A stretch of DNA of 64,000 nt, taken from the NCBI RefSeq assembly GCF_023721755.1, contig NZ_JAMDLH010000002.1, positions 828,747-892,746 on the forward strand. Reading direction: 5' to 3'. The position numbers were made by a program, and so were the translations under genes. This DNA comes from Pleomorphomonas sp. NRK KF1. Its GTDB lineage: Bacteria; Pseudomonadota; Alphaproteobacteria; Rhizobiales; Pleomorphomonadaceae. The notes below the pieces were generated by a model. That model worked only from the letters and a program-made list of their open reading frames with translations. It ran no database searches and was not told where the DNA came from. Positions 44,235 through 53,909 of the stretch are shown here, in pieces. Every line of letters begins with the position of its first letter. Position 1 is the first letter of the stretch.

Positions 44235-45112
44235 TGCCATCCCGCACGCCCGAAACCCGCGCGACGTCTCTGTTCATGCGCTATGCCATCCTCGTTCTGG
44301 TGGCGTTGATCTTCGTCTTCCCGCTGGTGTTCATGCTGGTATCGTCGCTGAAGCCGTCCATGCAGCTTCTGTCCGACACCTCCTCCATCCGCGCCTTCCT
44401 GCCGGTGGGCGACATCTCGCTCGACAATTACACGGCAAGCTTTGCCCGCGCGCCGGTGGCTCTCTTCATCTTCAACTCGATCTTCGTCACCTCGGTAACG
44501 GTGGTGCTCAACCTCGTCATCTGTTCGATGGCCGGCTTCTCCTTCGCTTTCCTGGACTGGAAGGGCAAGGACGTGATGCTGTCGATCGTCATCGCCACGC
44601 TGATCGTTCCGCTCGAAACCATCGCCATCCCGCTTCTTCTGGTGGTCAACAACCTGCCCTGGATCGGCGCCGACGGCATCGAGTGGGGCTGGCTCAACAG
44701 CTACCGCGTCCAGATCGTGCCTTTCCTGTCGGATGCGCTCACCGTCTTCCTGTTCGTGCAGTATTTCCGCGATCTGCCGCGCGACCTGATCGAGGCGGCC
44801 CGGATCGACGGCGCCTCCTGGTTCCAGATCTACGCCAAGGTGATCATGCCGATCTCCGGCCCGGTGATCGCCACCGCCGCCATCCTGCGCTTCCTCGCCA
44901 TGTACAACCAGTATCTGTGGCCGCTGATGGTGACCCAGTCGGAGCAGTACCGGCCGGTGATGGTGGGCCTGCAGTACTTCTTCCAGCTCAACACCGACTG
45001 GGGGCAGGTCATGGCCTACCTGTCGATGATCACCGTGCCGGTGCTGGCCTTCTACCTCGCCCTGCAACGCGCCTTCATTACCTCGATCGCCTCCACCGGC
45101 ATCAAGGGATGA
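44234..45112 (+). CDS. Sugar ABC transporter permease (MalG/UgpE type)
   Basis: 292 residues. The ATG at 44234 overlaps the previous stop; an open frame extends upstream but has no role. Helices include YAILVLVALIFVFPLVFML and IVIATLIVPLETIAIPLLLV. The EAA loop is LIEAARIDGASWFQIYAKV near residue 190. It is the partner of the preceding permease. Confidence 0.93.
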   Translation: MPSRTPETRATSLFMRYAILVLVALIFVFPLVFMLVSSLKPSMQLLSDTSSIRAFLPVGDISLDNYTASFARAPVALFIFNSIFVTSVTVVLNLVICSMAGFSFAFLDWKGKDVMLSIVIATLIVPLETIAIPLLLVVNNLPWIGADGIEWGWLNSYRVQIVPFLSDALTVFLFVQYFRDLPRDLIEAARIDGASWFQIYAKVIMPISGPVIATAAILRFLAMYNQYLWPLMVTQSEQYRPVMVGLQYFFQLNTDWGQVMAYLSMITVPVLAFYLALQRAFITSIASTGIKG

Positions 45113-45113
45113 C

Positions 45114-46157
45114 GTGGCGCGCTTGACCCCTCCCGCCGACCCGGCCTCTGTCGGATCGGCTCAACATGGAACACTGACTGTGACTCTTTCTCTCGACGAT
45201 AAATGGATCTGGGACTTCTGGCTGGCCAGGGATGGGGACGAGTGGCACATCTTTCACCTGCAGGCCCCGAAGTCGCTGATCGACCCGCACAAGCGCCATC
45301 GCAACGCCAGCTATGGCCACGCCACCTCGCGGGACCTTCGCAACTGGATCCACCATGGCACCTGCTTCGGTCCATCGACCGACGGGCCGGCCTGGGACGA
45401 CCTCTGCACCTGGACCGGTTCGGTGGTGAAGGGCGACGATGGCCTCTGGCACCAGTTCTACACCGCCAACCGGCGTGACGAGGACTGCATGTACCAGCGT
45501 ATCGGGCACGCCATCTCGCCCGACCTCTTTACCTGGACGCGCGTCGGCAACGGCCTCATCCTCGACATCGACACCCGCTGGTACGAGGAGTGGGAGCCGG
45601 GCATCTGGGGCGACCGGGCGATGCGCGACCCCTGGGTGATGCGCGACCCCACCGGCGAGGGCTGGGTGATGTACTTCACCGCCCGCGTGCCGATCGGCGA
45701 CGAGATGAACGCCCGCGGCGCCATCGGCTTTGCCCGCTCACCCGATCTCTTCACCTGGACGCTCGAACCGCCGATCTACGCCGGCGGCGACTTCGGCCAG
45801 TTGGAGGTCCCGCAGGTCTTCGAGATCGAAGGCAAGTGGTACATGCTGTTCTGCACCGCCAGCGTGCACTGGTCCAAGGCCTATGCGGCCGGCGCCCCGA
45901 CTGCTCCGGTCAGCGGCACGCACTATCTTATCGCCGACAGCCATCTCGGCCCCTGGACGGTCGCACCCGGTCCGTTCCTCGACGGGGCGACGAACAGCGG
46001 CCAGCGCTATGCCGGCAAGATCGTGGTCGCCGACGAGGGGCTGCTGTTCATGAGTTTTGCCAACCATCCGACGCCGGACACGTTCGGCGGCTACGTCGGC
46101 GATCCCGTACCGGTGACACGCGATCCGAAGACCGGCCTCCTCCACGTCGAAGGCTGA
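45114..46157 (+). CDS. GH32/GH43-like five-bladed beta-propeller hydrolase
   Basis: 347 residues, cytoplasmic. The usual clan J triad positions can be traced: WIWDFWLARDG near residue 32 (nucleophile Asp), MRDPWVMRDP near 175 (RDP), and QLEVPQVFEIEGKWY near 230 (acid/base Glu of the ECP-like motif). It likely cleaves a beta-fructoside or related oligosaccharide imported by the adjacent transporter. The GTG at 45114 follows the permease stop by 1 base; a GTG at 45180 would shorten the protein by 22 residues and is also plausible. Confidence 0.82.
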   Translation: MARLTPPADPASVGSAQHGTLTVTLSLDDKWIWDFWLARDGDEWHIFHLQAPKSLIDPHKRHRNASYGHATSRDLRNWIHHGTCFGPSTDGPAWDDLCTWTGSVVKGDDGLWHQFYTANRRDEDCMYQRIGHAISPDLFTWTRVGNGLILDIDTRWYEEWEPGIWGDRAMRDPWVMRDPTGEGWVMYFTARVPIGDEMNARGAIGFARSPDLFTWTLEPPIYAGGDFGQLEVPQVFEIEGKWYMLFCTASVHWSKAYAAGAPTAPVSGTHYLIADSHLGPWTVAPGPFLDGATNSGQRYAGKIVVADEGLLFMSFANHPTPDTFGGYVGDPVPVTRDPKTGLLHVEG

Positions 46158-46230
46158 GGCGGCAGGGCGGCCGGCCAAAGGATCGGCCGGTTGCCGCAAC
46201 GAACGGACATTCCAGGGAGACTATCGCATC

Positions 46231-47355
46231 ATGGCCAGCCTCAGCATGAAGTCGGTGCGCAAGAGTTATGGTGCCGTCGAGGTCATCAAGGGGGTCGATC
46301 TCGACATCGCCGATGGCGAGTTCGTCGTGTTCGTTGGCCCGTCGGGCTGCGGCAAGTCGACGCTCTTGCGCATGGTGGCGGGGCTAGAGGAGATCACCGC
46401 CGGAACGATGGAAATCGGCGGCCGGGTGGTCAACGACCTTGAGCCCAAGGATCGCGGCATCGCCATGGTGTTCCAGTCCTACGCGCTCTATCCGCACAAG
46501 ACGGTCTACGACAACATGGCCTTCGGCCTGCATATCGCCAAGGCGCCCAGGGCCGAGGTGGACGCCAAGGTCAGGAAGGCCGCCGAGATCCTGAAGCTCG
46601 AGCCCTATCTCGACCGGTTGCCGAAGCAGCTTTCCGGCGGCCAGCGCCAGCGGGTCGCCATCGGCCGCGCCATCGTGCGCAATCCGGAGGTGTTCCTGTT
46701 CGACGAGCCGCTCTCCAACCTCGATGCCGCCCTGCGCGTCAACACCCGCGCCGAGATCGCCAAACTGCACCGCGACCTCGGCGCGACGATGATCTACGTC
46801 ACCCACGATCAGGTGGAAGCAATGACCCTGGCCGACAAGATCGTCGTCCTGGAAGGCGGCTACGCCCAGCAGATCGGCACGCCGATGGAGCTCTACCATA
46901 CGCCGGCCAACCTGTTCGTCGCCGGCTTCATCGGTTCGCCCAAGATGAACTATATCGAGGTGACGGTGGCGGGGGTGTCGACAGACGGTGTCAAGGTGGC
47001 GGCCCCGGACATCGGCGAGGCTCTCCTGCCCATCGACCCCGGCAAGGCAGCGGTCGGCGACCGGGCGACGCTTGGGATTCGGCCGGAGGACATGCGCCAC
47101 GGCAAGACGGACGGCATCACCGTCAGCGGTAACGTCGAACTGGTGGAGCGGCTTGGACACGAGACGTTGGTCGAGATCACCACCACCAACGGCCTCGACC
47201 TCAAGGGCATCATTGACGGCACGACACTGATCTCGCTGGGCGACACGACGGACCTGAGCTTTGCCGCCGCGTCCTGTCACCTGTTCGACAGCGCAGGCAA
47301 GGCCTTCACGCGGCGCGAGGTGCCGGAAGTCGTGCGAGCCCGACGCGGGACCTGA
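46231..47355 (+). CDS. Sugar ABC transporter ATP-binding protein (UgpC/MalK type)
   Basis: 374 residues. Walker A is GPSGCGKST near residue 36, Q-loop FQSYALYP, signature LSGGQRQRVAIGRA near 135, Walker B VFLFDEPLSNLD near 155 and switch His in VTHDQVEAM. The C-terminal 120 residues are the TOBE/regulatory domain. It is the last gene of the LacI-controlled operon and energises the two permeases. Confidence 0.95.
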   Translation: MASLSMKSVRKSYGAVEVIKGVDLDIADGEFVVFVGPSGCGKSTLLRMVAGLEEITAGTMEIGGRVVNDLEPKDRGIAMVFQSYALYPHKTVYDNMAFGLHIAKAPRAEVDAKVRKAAEILKLEPYLDRLPKQLSGGQRQRVAIGRAIVRNPEVFLFDEPLSNLDAALRVNTRAEIAKLHRDLGATMIYVTHDQVEAMTLADKIVVLEGGYAQQIGTPMELYHTPANLFVAGFIGSPKMNYIEVTVAGVSTDGVKVAAPDIGEALLPIDPGKAAVGDRATLGIRPEDMRHGKTDGITVSGNVELVERLGHETLVEITTTNGLDLKGIIDGTTLISLGDTTDLSFAAASCHLFDSAGKAFTRREVPEVVRARRGT

Positions 47356-47576
47356 CGGACGGGGCGCGCATCGCCGTTAGGTTGTCCAGCCGCGCCCTGC
47401 CCCGCTGCAAGGTAATCTGTCCTTCTGGAGCAATTTCAGCGCCGAGCCGGACAGCTGTCCGAAGAAATGGCTACATCTTCATCAATACGACCATTGCCGC
47501 TGAATACATGAAAAGGCCGCAATGGTAGGATAAGTTATTCGCGGACTGCGATGCCGTACCGGAAGCGGCGATACGA

Positions 47577-47891
47577 TTGGCGCTTGGCTCGCATTCATCG
47601 CTGTCAATCATCCCGAGAGACCAAACTTCGAGGAGCAAGCCATATCGAGGGCTTGAACTATTATTGACCTCATCACGCCAAATCTTCCGCTCAGCCCGCA
47701 AGCGTACGAGCGGGGTCACGGCCGCGCCAAACACGACCTCCGACAGCCCAAAACGCCGATATGAGCAGTATGTGCGGCTCGCCCGGCAAAGCGCCCAGGC
47801 GGGCGACGAGATCGAGGCGGAAAATCTCCTTCAGCATGCCGAGCACTATTATCGCGTGGCAGCCCTAGGGAAGGCAGGTCACCAACCATGA
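47577..47891 (+). CDS. Short DUF4167-domain protein
   Basis: Up to 104 residues from a TTG; a TTG at 47664 is also possible. Only the last 45 residues (RRYEQYVRLARQSAQAGDEI, then EAENLLQHAEHYYRV) are recognisable, and they match the core of DUF4167, a domain mainly of Hyphomicrobiales. Full-length members are longer and Asn/Arg/Gln-rich, so this is a reduced or N-terminally decayed copy. The end overlaps the desaturase ATG by 4 bp. Confidence 0.6.
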   Translation: MALGSHSSLSIIPRDQTSRSKPYRGLELLLTSSRQIFRSARKRTSGVTAAPNTTSDSPKRRYEQYVRLARQSAQAGDEIEAENLLQHAEHYYRVAALGKAGHQP

Positions 47892-48922
47892 CCGCGGATA
47901 CGATCTCCAAAATCCCCGATGGGTCGGAGAAAGCCTGGCTCAAGCGCCTGTCGAACTACCGCACGCCCCATATGGGCCGCAGCATGTTCGAACTGGCCGT
48001 GACGGCCCTGCCTTTTGTCGGCCTGTGGCTGCTGACCTGGGCCGCTGTCCATTACGGCTACTGGTGGGGGCTGATCCTGATCGTTCCGGCGGCCGGCTTC
48101 CTTGTGCGTCTGTTCATGATCCAGCACGATTGCGGCCACGGCTCCTTCTTTGCCAGGCGGAGCATCGATGACTGGACGGGGCGCATCCTCGGCGTCCTCA
48201 CGCTTACCCCTTATGATTACTGGCGAAGGGCCCATGCAACGCATCACGCCTCGGCCGGCAATCTCGACGAGCGTGGCGTCGGCGACATCACGACCTTTAC
48301 CGTGAGCGAGTATTACGCGCGGTCCCGCTGGGGACGGATCGGATACCGCCTTTATCGGCATCCGATCGTGATGTTCGGCATTGGGCCCGCTTGGCTGTTC
48401 CTGATCCAGCAACGCCTGCCATTGGGCATGATGCGCTCCGGGGTTCTGCCTTGGGTGTCGACCATGGCGACCAACGCCGCGGTCATCATGGCCGCCTTGC
48501 TGGTGATCTGGGCGATCGGGCCCGTGTCCTTCTTCGTCGTTCACCTGCCGATCGTCTTGCTGGCCGGATCCATCGGTGTCTGGCTTTTCTACGTGCAGCA
48601 TCAGTTCGAAGAAACGCACTGGTCGAAAGAGCCGGAGTGGCAGTTTCCAAAAGCCGCGCTGCACGGGGCCTCCCATTACGACCTGCCACCCGTGTTGCGC
48701 TGGATGACCGCCAATATCGGCATCCACCATGTGCATCACCTCTCGAGCAAGGTTCCCTATTATCGCCTACCGGAGGTTCTCCGAAACCATCCCGAACTTG
48801 CTGAAATCGGCAGGATCACGCTCCTGCAGAGCCTGAAATGCGTGAAGCTGGTCTTGTGGGACGAGCAGAGCCGAAAACTGATCTCGTTTCGCCAGGCCGC
48901 CGGTGTTCCAAGGGCTGCCTAG
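47888..48922 (+). CDS. Membrane fatty acid desaturase
   Basis: 344 residues with four membrane helices in two pairs. The three His boxes are MIQHDCGHGSFF near residue 80 (HxxxH), HATHHASAGN near 118 (HxxHH) and IHHVHHLSSK near 280 (HxxHH), which bind the di-iron centre. It introduces a double bond into acyl chains, using an electron donor not encoded here. The gene overlaps the DUF4167 gene by 4 bp. Confidence 0.93.
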   Translation: MTADTISKIPDGSEKAWLKRLSNYRTPHMGRSMFELAVTALPFVGLWLLTWAAVHYGYWWGLILIVPAAGFLVRLFMIQHDCGHGSFFARRSIDDWTGRILGVLTLTPYDYWRRAHATHHASAGNLDERGVGDITTFTVSEYYARSRWGRIGYRLYRHPIVMFGIGPAWLFLIQQRLPLGMMRSGVLPWVSTMATNAAVIMAALLVIWAIGPVSFFVVHLPIVLLAGSIGVWLFYVQHQFEETHWSKEPEWQFPKAALHGASHYDLPPVLRWMTANIGIHHVHHLSSKVPYYRLPEVLRNHPELAEIGRITLLQSLKCVKLVLWDEQSRKLISFRQAAGVPRAA

Positions 48923-49105
48923 GGGATACGCCATGAGCCATTCTTGAGGGCGGGCATCCCAATCAAGCAGCGTGCGAGGCCAGCCGACACCGCGATTGCA
49001 CTGCCGAAGGAGGTATCCGGATTGCTACTTTGAACTGCATTGGCATCCCTCTTGCTCTGAATGGGAGCATGACGTGTCCATGTGTTTCAAAGAAAGGCAT
49101 TTCCA

Positions 49106-49468
49106 ATGCTTGATCGACGCAGAGAGCATCGGGGGCGTACCTATTTGGGAGGTCAGGTCGCCTTCAACAACCGCTGGTGTACCATCGACTGCCTCGTCCG
49201 GAACATGTCGGAAAGCGGAGCGAAGCTCGATTTCTCCGATCCTGTGCAGGTTCCCAGCGAGTTGGATCTGCTTATCCCGCTGAAGGGACACAGTCGCCGG
49301 GTGAAGGTGGTCTGGCGGCAGGCAAAGTCGCTGGGCGTGTCGTTCGTTGAGAAAAAGGACACCGGCACGGTCGTTCCTATCGAAGTCGCACGCCAGGTAC
49401 GGAAGCTGAAAGAGGAACGCGACATGCTGGCCCGACGGGTCAGGGAGCTGACCGAGCCGGTGATATGA
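49106..49468 (+). CDS. PilZ-domain protein
   Basis: 120 residues from the ATG at 49106 with AGAAAGG upstream. RRREHRGRTYLGG near residue 4 provides the RxxxR c-di-GMP motif, and VRNMSESGAKLDF near 32 gives the D/NxSxxG motif, both needed for c-di-GMP binding. A short coiled-coil tail follows (RKLKEERDMLARRVREL). The stop overlaps the next small gene by 4 bp. Confidence 0.9.
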   Translation: MLDRRREHRGRTYLGGQVAFNNRWCTIDCLVRNMSESGAKLDFSDPVQVPSELDLLIPLKGHSRRVKVVWRQAKSLGVSFVEKKDTGTVVPIEVARQVRKLKEERDMLARRVRELTEPVI

Positions 49469-49647
49469 TCAGGTGGCTTCTGACACTCGTCGTCAACCGA
49501 CTCATTCTGATGGCGGTCTTCCTGTTCGCCCTGAACGCGTTCTCGCAAAACGCCAGTGGTCCGAATGGCGTTAACGCGCAAGAGCTTCTGCGGACGTTGT
49601 CCGGCTTGCCCGAAGCGCTGAAGACCCTTAGCAACTCATTCCGCTGA
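49465..49647 (+). CDS. Small single-pass membrane protein
   Basis: 60 residues. MIRWLLTLVVNRLILMAVFL is a membrane helix or an uncleaved signal anchor, and the rest is short and polar. It overlaps the PilZ stop by 4 bp (ATGA), which supports translation and a shared role with the PilZ protein. No family recognised. Confidence 0.65.
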   Translation: MIRWLLTLVVNRLILMAVFLFALNAFSQNASGPNGVNAQELLRTLSGLPEALKTLSNSFR

Positions 49648-49711
49648 TGGCGGCCTTCTCCGGCAAAACCGAGTGGGTCGCCGAATGGCCTCGAGGCGCT
49701 GCGAGCGGGAA

Positions 49712-50338
49712 CTACTCGTGGAAATGGCGGATCGCGTATTTCCGAAGGTCCCGGACGCTCAGCGGCAGATCCAACTTCTCACTGATACGGGCATAATAGG
49801 TCTCGACCGTTCGCACGCTGATGCCGAGCGTTGCCGCGATGCCGATGTTGCTTTCCCCCTGCCCCATCAAGGCCAGGACTTGCCGTTCGCGTTCGCTGAG
49901 CTCCTTACCTTGCGTTGCCCCGTCCGCTTCGCGCAGCGCACCGGCTGCCCGGGCGGACAGGTAGGTCTCGCCACGGCGAACCCGATCCACAGCTTCGAGA
50001 AGACAGGCAGGATCGTCGCGCTTGGTGACGTAGCCGAGAACTCCATATTGGAGCGAACGCCTGATCGTCCGCGCATCTTCGAACATCGAGTAGACAATCA
50101 CCCGAGCGCCGCGACCGGCAAGATCCGGGACGAGATCCAGGCCATCGCCACGCTCGAGCGAGAGGTCGATGACGGCGAGGTCGATCTCGGTCTCGCGGGC
50201 AATCGCGCGTGCCTCCTCCATCGTCGAAGCTTGAAGAGGAGGTGGGAGCCCGCTCGATGCAAGAAGGGCTGCGAGCCCTTGCAGAACGGCGGGATGATCA
50301 TCGACCAGCAGAACCGTGCAGGCAACGGATGCTTCCAT
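49712..50338 (-). CDS. NarL/LuxR-family response regulator
   Basis: 208 residues. The receiver begins CTVLLVDDHPAVLQGLAALL, with phospho-acceptor Asp in DLAVIDLSLERGDGLDL and Lys in YVTKRDD. The LuxR-type HTH is LSERERQVLALMGQGESNIG to TVETYYARISEKL. The ATG shares one base with the kinase stop, so the two are translationally coupled. Confidence 0.93.
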   Translation of the reverse strand: MEASVACTVLLVDDHPAVLQGLAALLASSGLPPPLQASTMEEARAIARETEIDLAVIDLSLERGDGLDLVPDLAGRGARVIVYSMFEDARTIRRSLQYGVLGYVTKRDDPACLLEAVDRVRRGETYLSARAAGALREADGATQGKELSERERQVLALMGQGESNIGIAATLGISVRTVETYYARISEKLDLPLSVRDLRKYAIRHFHE

Positions 50339-52350
50339 CACGGCACTCCCTGTGAACCGGTGGCATCATGGCACTGGGCGCAACATCTGACGACCGTTCC
50401 GCCGCCAGGCGCATCGTCAATCGAAAACTCCGCTCCGATGGCACTGGCCCGATGACGCATGATCCGAAGTCCAAGGCCGCCAGGCCCGGCGGGGGCCACC
50501 TCAGGCGGTCGGCCCGCACCATTGTCCCTGACCTCAAGCCTGGTCGCACCGTTCTTGCAGGCCAGTGAAACGTCGATGCGCGTCGCGCCGGCATGCCGCA
50601 CCGCATTGGCAAGCGCTTCCTGGGCAATCCGCTGCAAAACACCGAGGTTCTCGCCTGCACAACTCGCGCAGGGCCAGTTCTGGCTGAGGTTGATCTCTAT
50701 GCCGCTCGCCCGCCTCGCGCTTTCCACCAGTTCGCCGATTGTCGGACCGGTGAGAGCGGCGTCGTGCTCGACCGGCCACATCCCTCGCGACAGGGCATAG
50801 GCATCCTCGGCTGCGGCTGACAGAACCCGCCCGAGCTCGACCATTTGCGGAGAGTCCTTCACGGAGGAAAGACCGGACAACATGGAATACCTAAGGCGCG
50901 CCGCCGTGAGCTGCTGACAAAGGCCGTCATGGATCTGGTAGCTGACGCGGCGACGCTCTTCCTCGCTGACCCTGACGACTTCCGCTTCGAGTTCGCGACG
51001 CCGGCTCATTTCCGCCTTGAGCGCATGGAGATTGCGGTGAAGGTCTACGGACAGCCGCTCGACCGTCTGAAAGCTGTGCGCATATCGCAGAGCCAATGCC
51101 GACGACTGAAAGAGGACGAGCGCGAACAGCCCATGGAGGATCATGTACTCGCCTTCGACAGCGTCGACATGAACGAGTACGTCGTGGATGCTGGCGGTTG
51201 CCAGCAAGACCGCGCCGGAGAACAGCAAGATCGCACCCGGTCGCCGCTTGATGACGCAGACGGACAACCGGGCAAGGAAGTAGGCCGTGAACAGCAAGCC
51301 GGCCAGCATCAGCAGCACGATCAGCCAGGACCGCCAAACCGGCGGCAGCGCGAGTTCGGCCAGCAGGAACACGACGGCACGCAGATCGGAAACGACTTGC
51401 AGGCGTCGGGATATGTCGGATGGGAAAAGGCACCGATAGAAGCGATAGATGATCGCGCCTGAAACGGCATAGCAGACAAGGGCAAGCTCATCGAGAGTGG
51501 CGGGATTGATCCACCCGGGTACGACGGCGCGCGAAAGCCAATAGGTCGAGTTCGAGTTGGCCGCATATCCGAAAATCAGAAGGCAGTACGTTCCGAAGTA
51601 AAGGAAGGAAATCTCCCCGGGTCGCAGGAAATGGATCAGCAGGTGATACGTGCCCGCGACAAGCAGAACGCCGCAGAAGAAGGCAGAGAAGATCCATACC
51701 CGGTCACGCGCAGTCTGAAGGATGCCCGCCTTGGCAAGCAGGATGGGATCGCCAACGCCTCCTTCTCGAAATCCATGGTTGGACATCTGAAGAACGAGGT
51801 CCACCGGCTGCCCGGTCGTCTCGACGGGAGCAAGGACGAGCGACCGGTCGGGCTGCTCCGTCGCAGCATCCAGTCCAGGCTTGCCACTTTCGGCAACAAG
51901 CATCCCGTTGGCCCACAGCCGATAGGCAAGGCGCAGATCGAACAGGCGAAGCGTCAGCGTTCGCTTGCCCGCGGGAGGGTCAAGGCGGAGGCGAAACGTG
52001 GCCGCTCCCGTTCCGCCCGCGACATCATCGCCGAAACGATGCCCACGCCAGGCCCCCGGGAATCGGAGTGTCCCGTTCGGCTTCGGCGCGTCCGGACCCA
52101 GAAGCTCCTCAGGCGTGAGCAGATGCCCCCAGTAAACCTGCCACGGGCCACTTACGACAAAGATCGCGCCATGATCGAAGAGCTCTTCCGGAATGGTCGC
52201 CACTCCGCCCTTGGCATCGAGTTCGGCGACGGTCCGATTGTCGGTTGCGCTGAATATCAGCCAAAGGATGGCACAGAAGAGGAGGACAACGCATGCAAGT
52301 GCAATCTCGAGTCGCCTTTCCCCTTGCACCAGGTTCGCCCCGTCTTTCAT
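50338..52350 (-). CDS. 7TMR-DISM sensor histidine kinase (HisKA_3 type)
   Basis: 670 residues. After an N-terminal membrane helix there is a periplasmic jellyroll-like domain (7TMR-DISMED2 type) of about 180 residues. Seven membrane helices of the DISM type follow. The cytoplasmic kinase has [20 protein letters not shown] near residue 470, with the His of the NarX/DegS class. The ATPase block has [16 protein letters not shown] and [12 protein letters not shown]. Such sensors bind extracellular carbohydrates or similar ligands. Partner of the NarL-type regulator. Confidence 0.9.
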
Positions 52351-52601
52351 GCCGCCCGCCTCGTCACCGTCGCCAAGCCATAGGACGCAGGTTGCCGGCC
52401 AACAAGAGCCGAGCGGCAGAATAGCTTAAATATTTCATCGTGTTGTCCGCCAACTCCCGGACAGACAACGGCGCATCCATCGGTCTAGGTGTCGTCCGCG
52501 ACGCGTCGATGGAATTGCCACCATCGAGAGGGCGCTGGCTTGGGTGGCCTCATGAAAGGCTTCGAAGGTTCTGGCCAGTGCTGTCCAAACTGGAGAAGAA
52601 T

Positions 52602-52883
52602 ATGAAGACCATCATGATCACGGCCGTCTCGCTGGCCTGTCTGGCGACCCTTCCGACCATCGCTTATGCCGGGCAGAAAGTGGACATGGCCGAGCTCACC
52701 TGCAAGGAGTTCATGGCCGATCCCGACGGCATCATGCCGACCATTTTCTGGATCGACGGCTATCTCAGCAACGCTTCCGGCAACACCGTCATCGATCCGG
52801 ACCAGATGGGCCAGAACGTCCAGGACGTGGCCAAGGAATGCAACGGCAACCCCGACCAGAAGATTCTCGACCTCTTCAACTGA
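52602..52883 (+). CDS. HdeA-family periplasmic acid-stress chaperone
   Basis: 93 residues. The signal peptide ends AYAGQ, then the short mature protein has TCKEFMADPDGIMPTIFWID and VAKECNGNP, with the two Cys that form the HdeA disulphide. GGAGAAGAAT precedes the ATG at 52602. HdeA-like proteins bind unfolded periplasmic proteins at low pH. Confidence 0.85.
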   Translation: MKTIMITAVSLACLATLPTIAYAGQKVDMAELTCKEFMADPDGIMPTIFWIDGYLSNASGNTVIDPDQMGQNVQDVAKECNGNPDQKILDLFN

Positions 52884-52951
52884 GCCGAAGACTCTGAGCG
52901 AGACGGCTGCCTCGACGGGGCGCCGTCTCCTTTTGCCGGAAAGGGCTGGAT

Positions 52952-53281
52952 GTGGCCATTCGCTCTCTTACGATACTACTGCCGGTCGCCCTGTCGCTTG
53001 TTGCTGGAAGCGCCGCGGCGGCAGACAGACATGTCACCATCATCAACTCGACATCGACGACCATGAAGATGTTCTTCGCATCCAATGTCGACACGAAGAA
53101 ATGGGAGGAGGACATCCTGGGCGACGAGGTCGTTCTGCCCGGCGACTCCATCGATATCGACATCGACGATGGAACGGGACACTGCGAATACGACTTTCGA
53201 GCTTTGTTCAACGATGGCGTTGAGAGCATCAAGCACAGCGTGAATGTGTGCAAGGTCGGCAACTTCTATTTCAACGACTGA
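52952..53281 (+). CDS. Small periplasmic protein, hypothetical
   Basis: 109 residues from a GTG. The signal peptide ends AAAADR. The mature part is beta-rich and acidic (VLPGDSIDIDIDDGTGHCEY, FRALFNDG) with two Cys. I recall similar unnamed small exported proteins but cannot name a family. It follows the HdeA gene by 68 bp and may be cotranscribed. Confidence 0.7.
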   Translation: MAIRSLTILLPVALSLVAGSAAAADRHVTIINSTSTTMKMFFASNVDTKKWEEDILGDEVVLPGDSIDIDIDDGTGHCEYDFRALFNDGVESIKHSVNVCKVGNFYFND

Positions 53282-53909
53282 GCCCTTGGCTCGCAATCGC
53301 GGATCGAAAGGCATCAACGCGACGCGCGCCTGGAACGAGATGTCCGCCGTTCGCTCGCTCGTTGCAGTCGAGCCATTGTCGTCCGCCGCCTCCTGGAGGC
53401 GGCTCGAACCTCGGCATCTGGCGGCTCCAGCCCGACGCCGACTTCGGCTCGCAGCATCGGCAATTGATGCCGGCCGGGCCCGCCTCGTCGTCCCCCGACG
53501 AGATCCTCTCCTTCCTGAACGCAGCCGCGAAGGGGCCGAAGCGCCTGGCTCGGCCCGGACCGTCCTGCCCATCATTGGCGTGGGCTGGCCGGCACTCGTT
53601 TGAGCAACCGGCCCGCCCCCCCGAAGCGGCACGGTTGGACATCACCTCCCTGCACCATCAAAGATCCTGCTTTCATAGAATTACGCTTTTTAGGCGAACC
53701 CTAAGTTCACTCTTTTCCATCATCGTCATTATGTGTTTGTCTGGATCGAAGTTATGACCATTCCCTCGGCCGGGGGACCTCGAAAACCGGACCACCAACG
53801 CCGAGCCAGAAGCGCGTCGCGGCCTGCCTCCCCCGTTTGATCGGTTCCACTGGAGAAGCACGAGTTTGTCGAGATGAAGTCACGTCGTATCGGATAGGAC
53901 CCAGACGCG
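53282..53909. other. Intergenic region, no gene recognised
   Basis: 628 bp. The first 350 bp are very GC-rich with open frames on several strands but no coding signature. From about 53650 the sequence becomes more AT-rich and probably holds the promoter of the HD-GYP gene. Confidence 0.4.
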
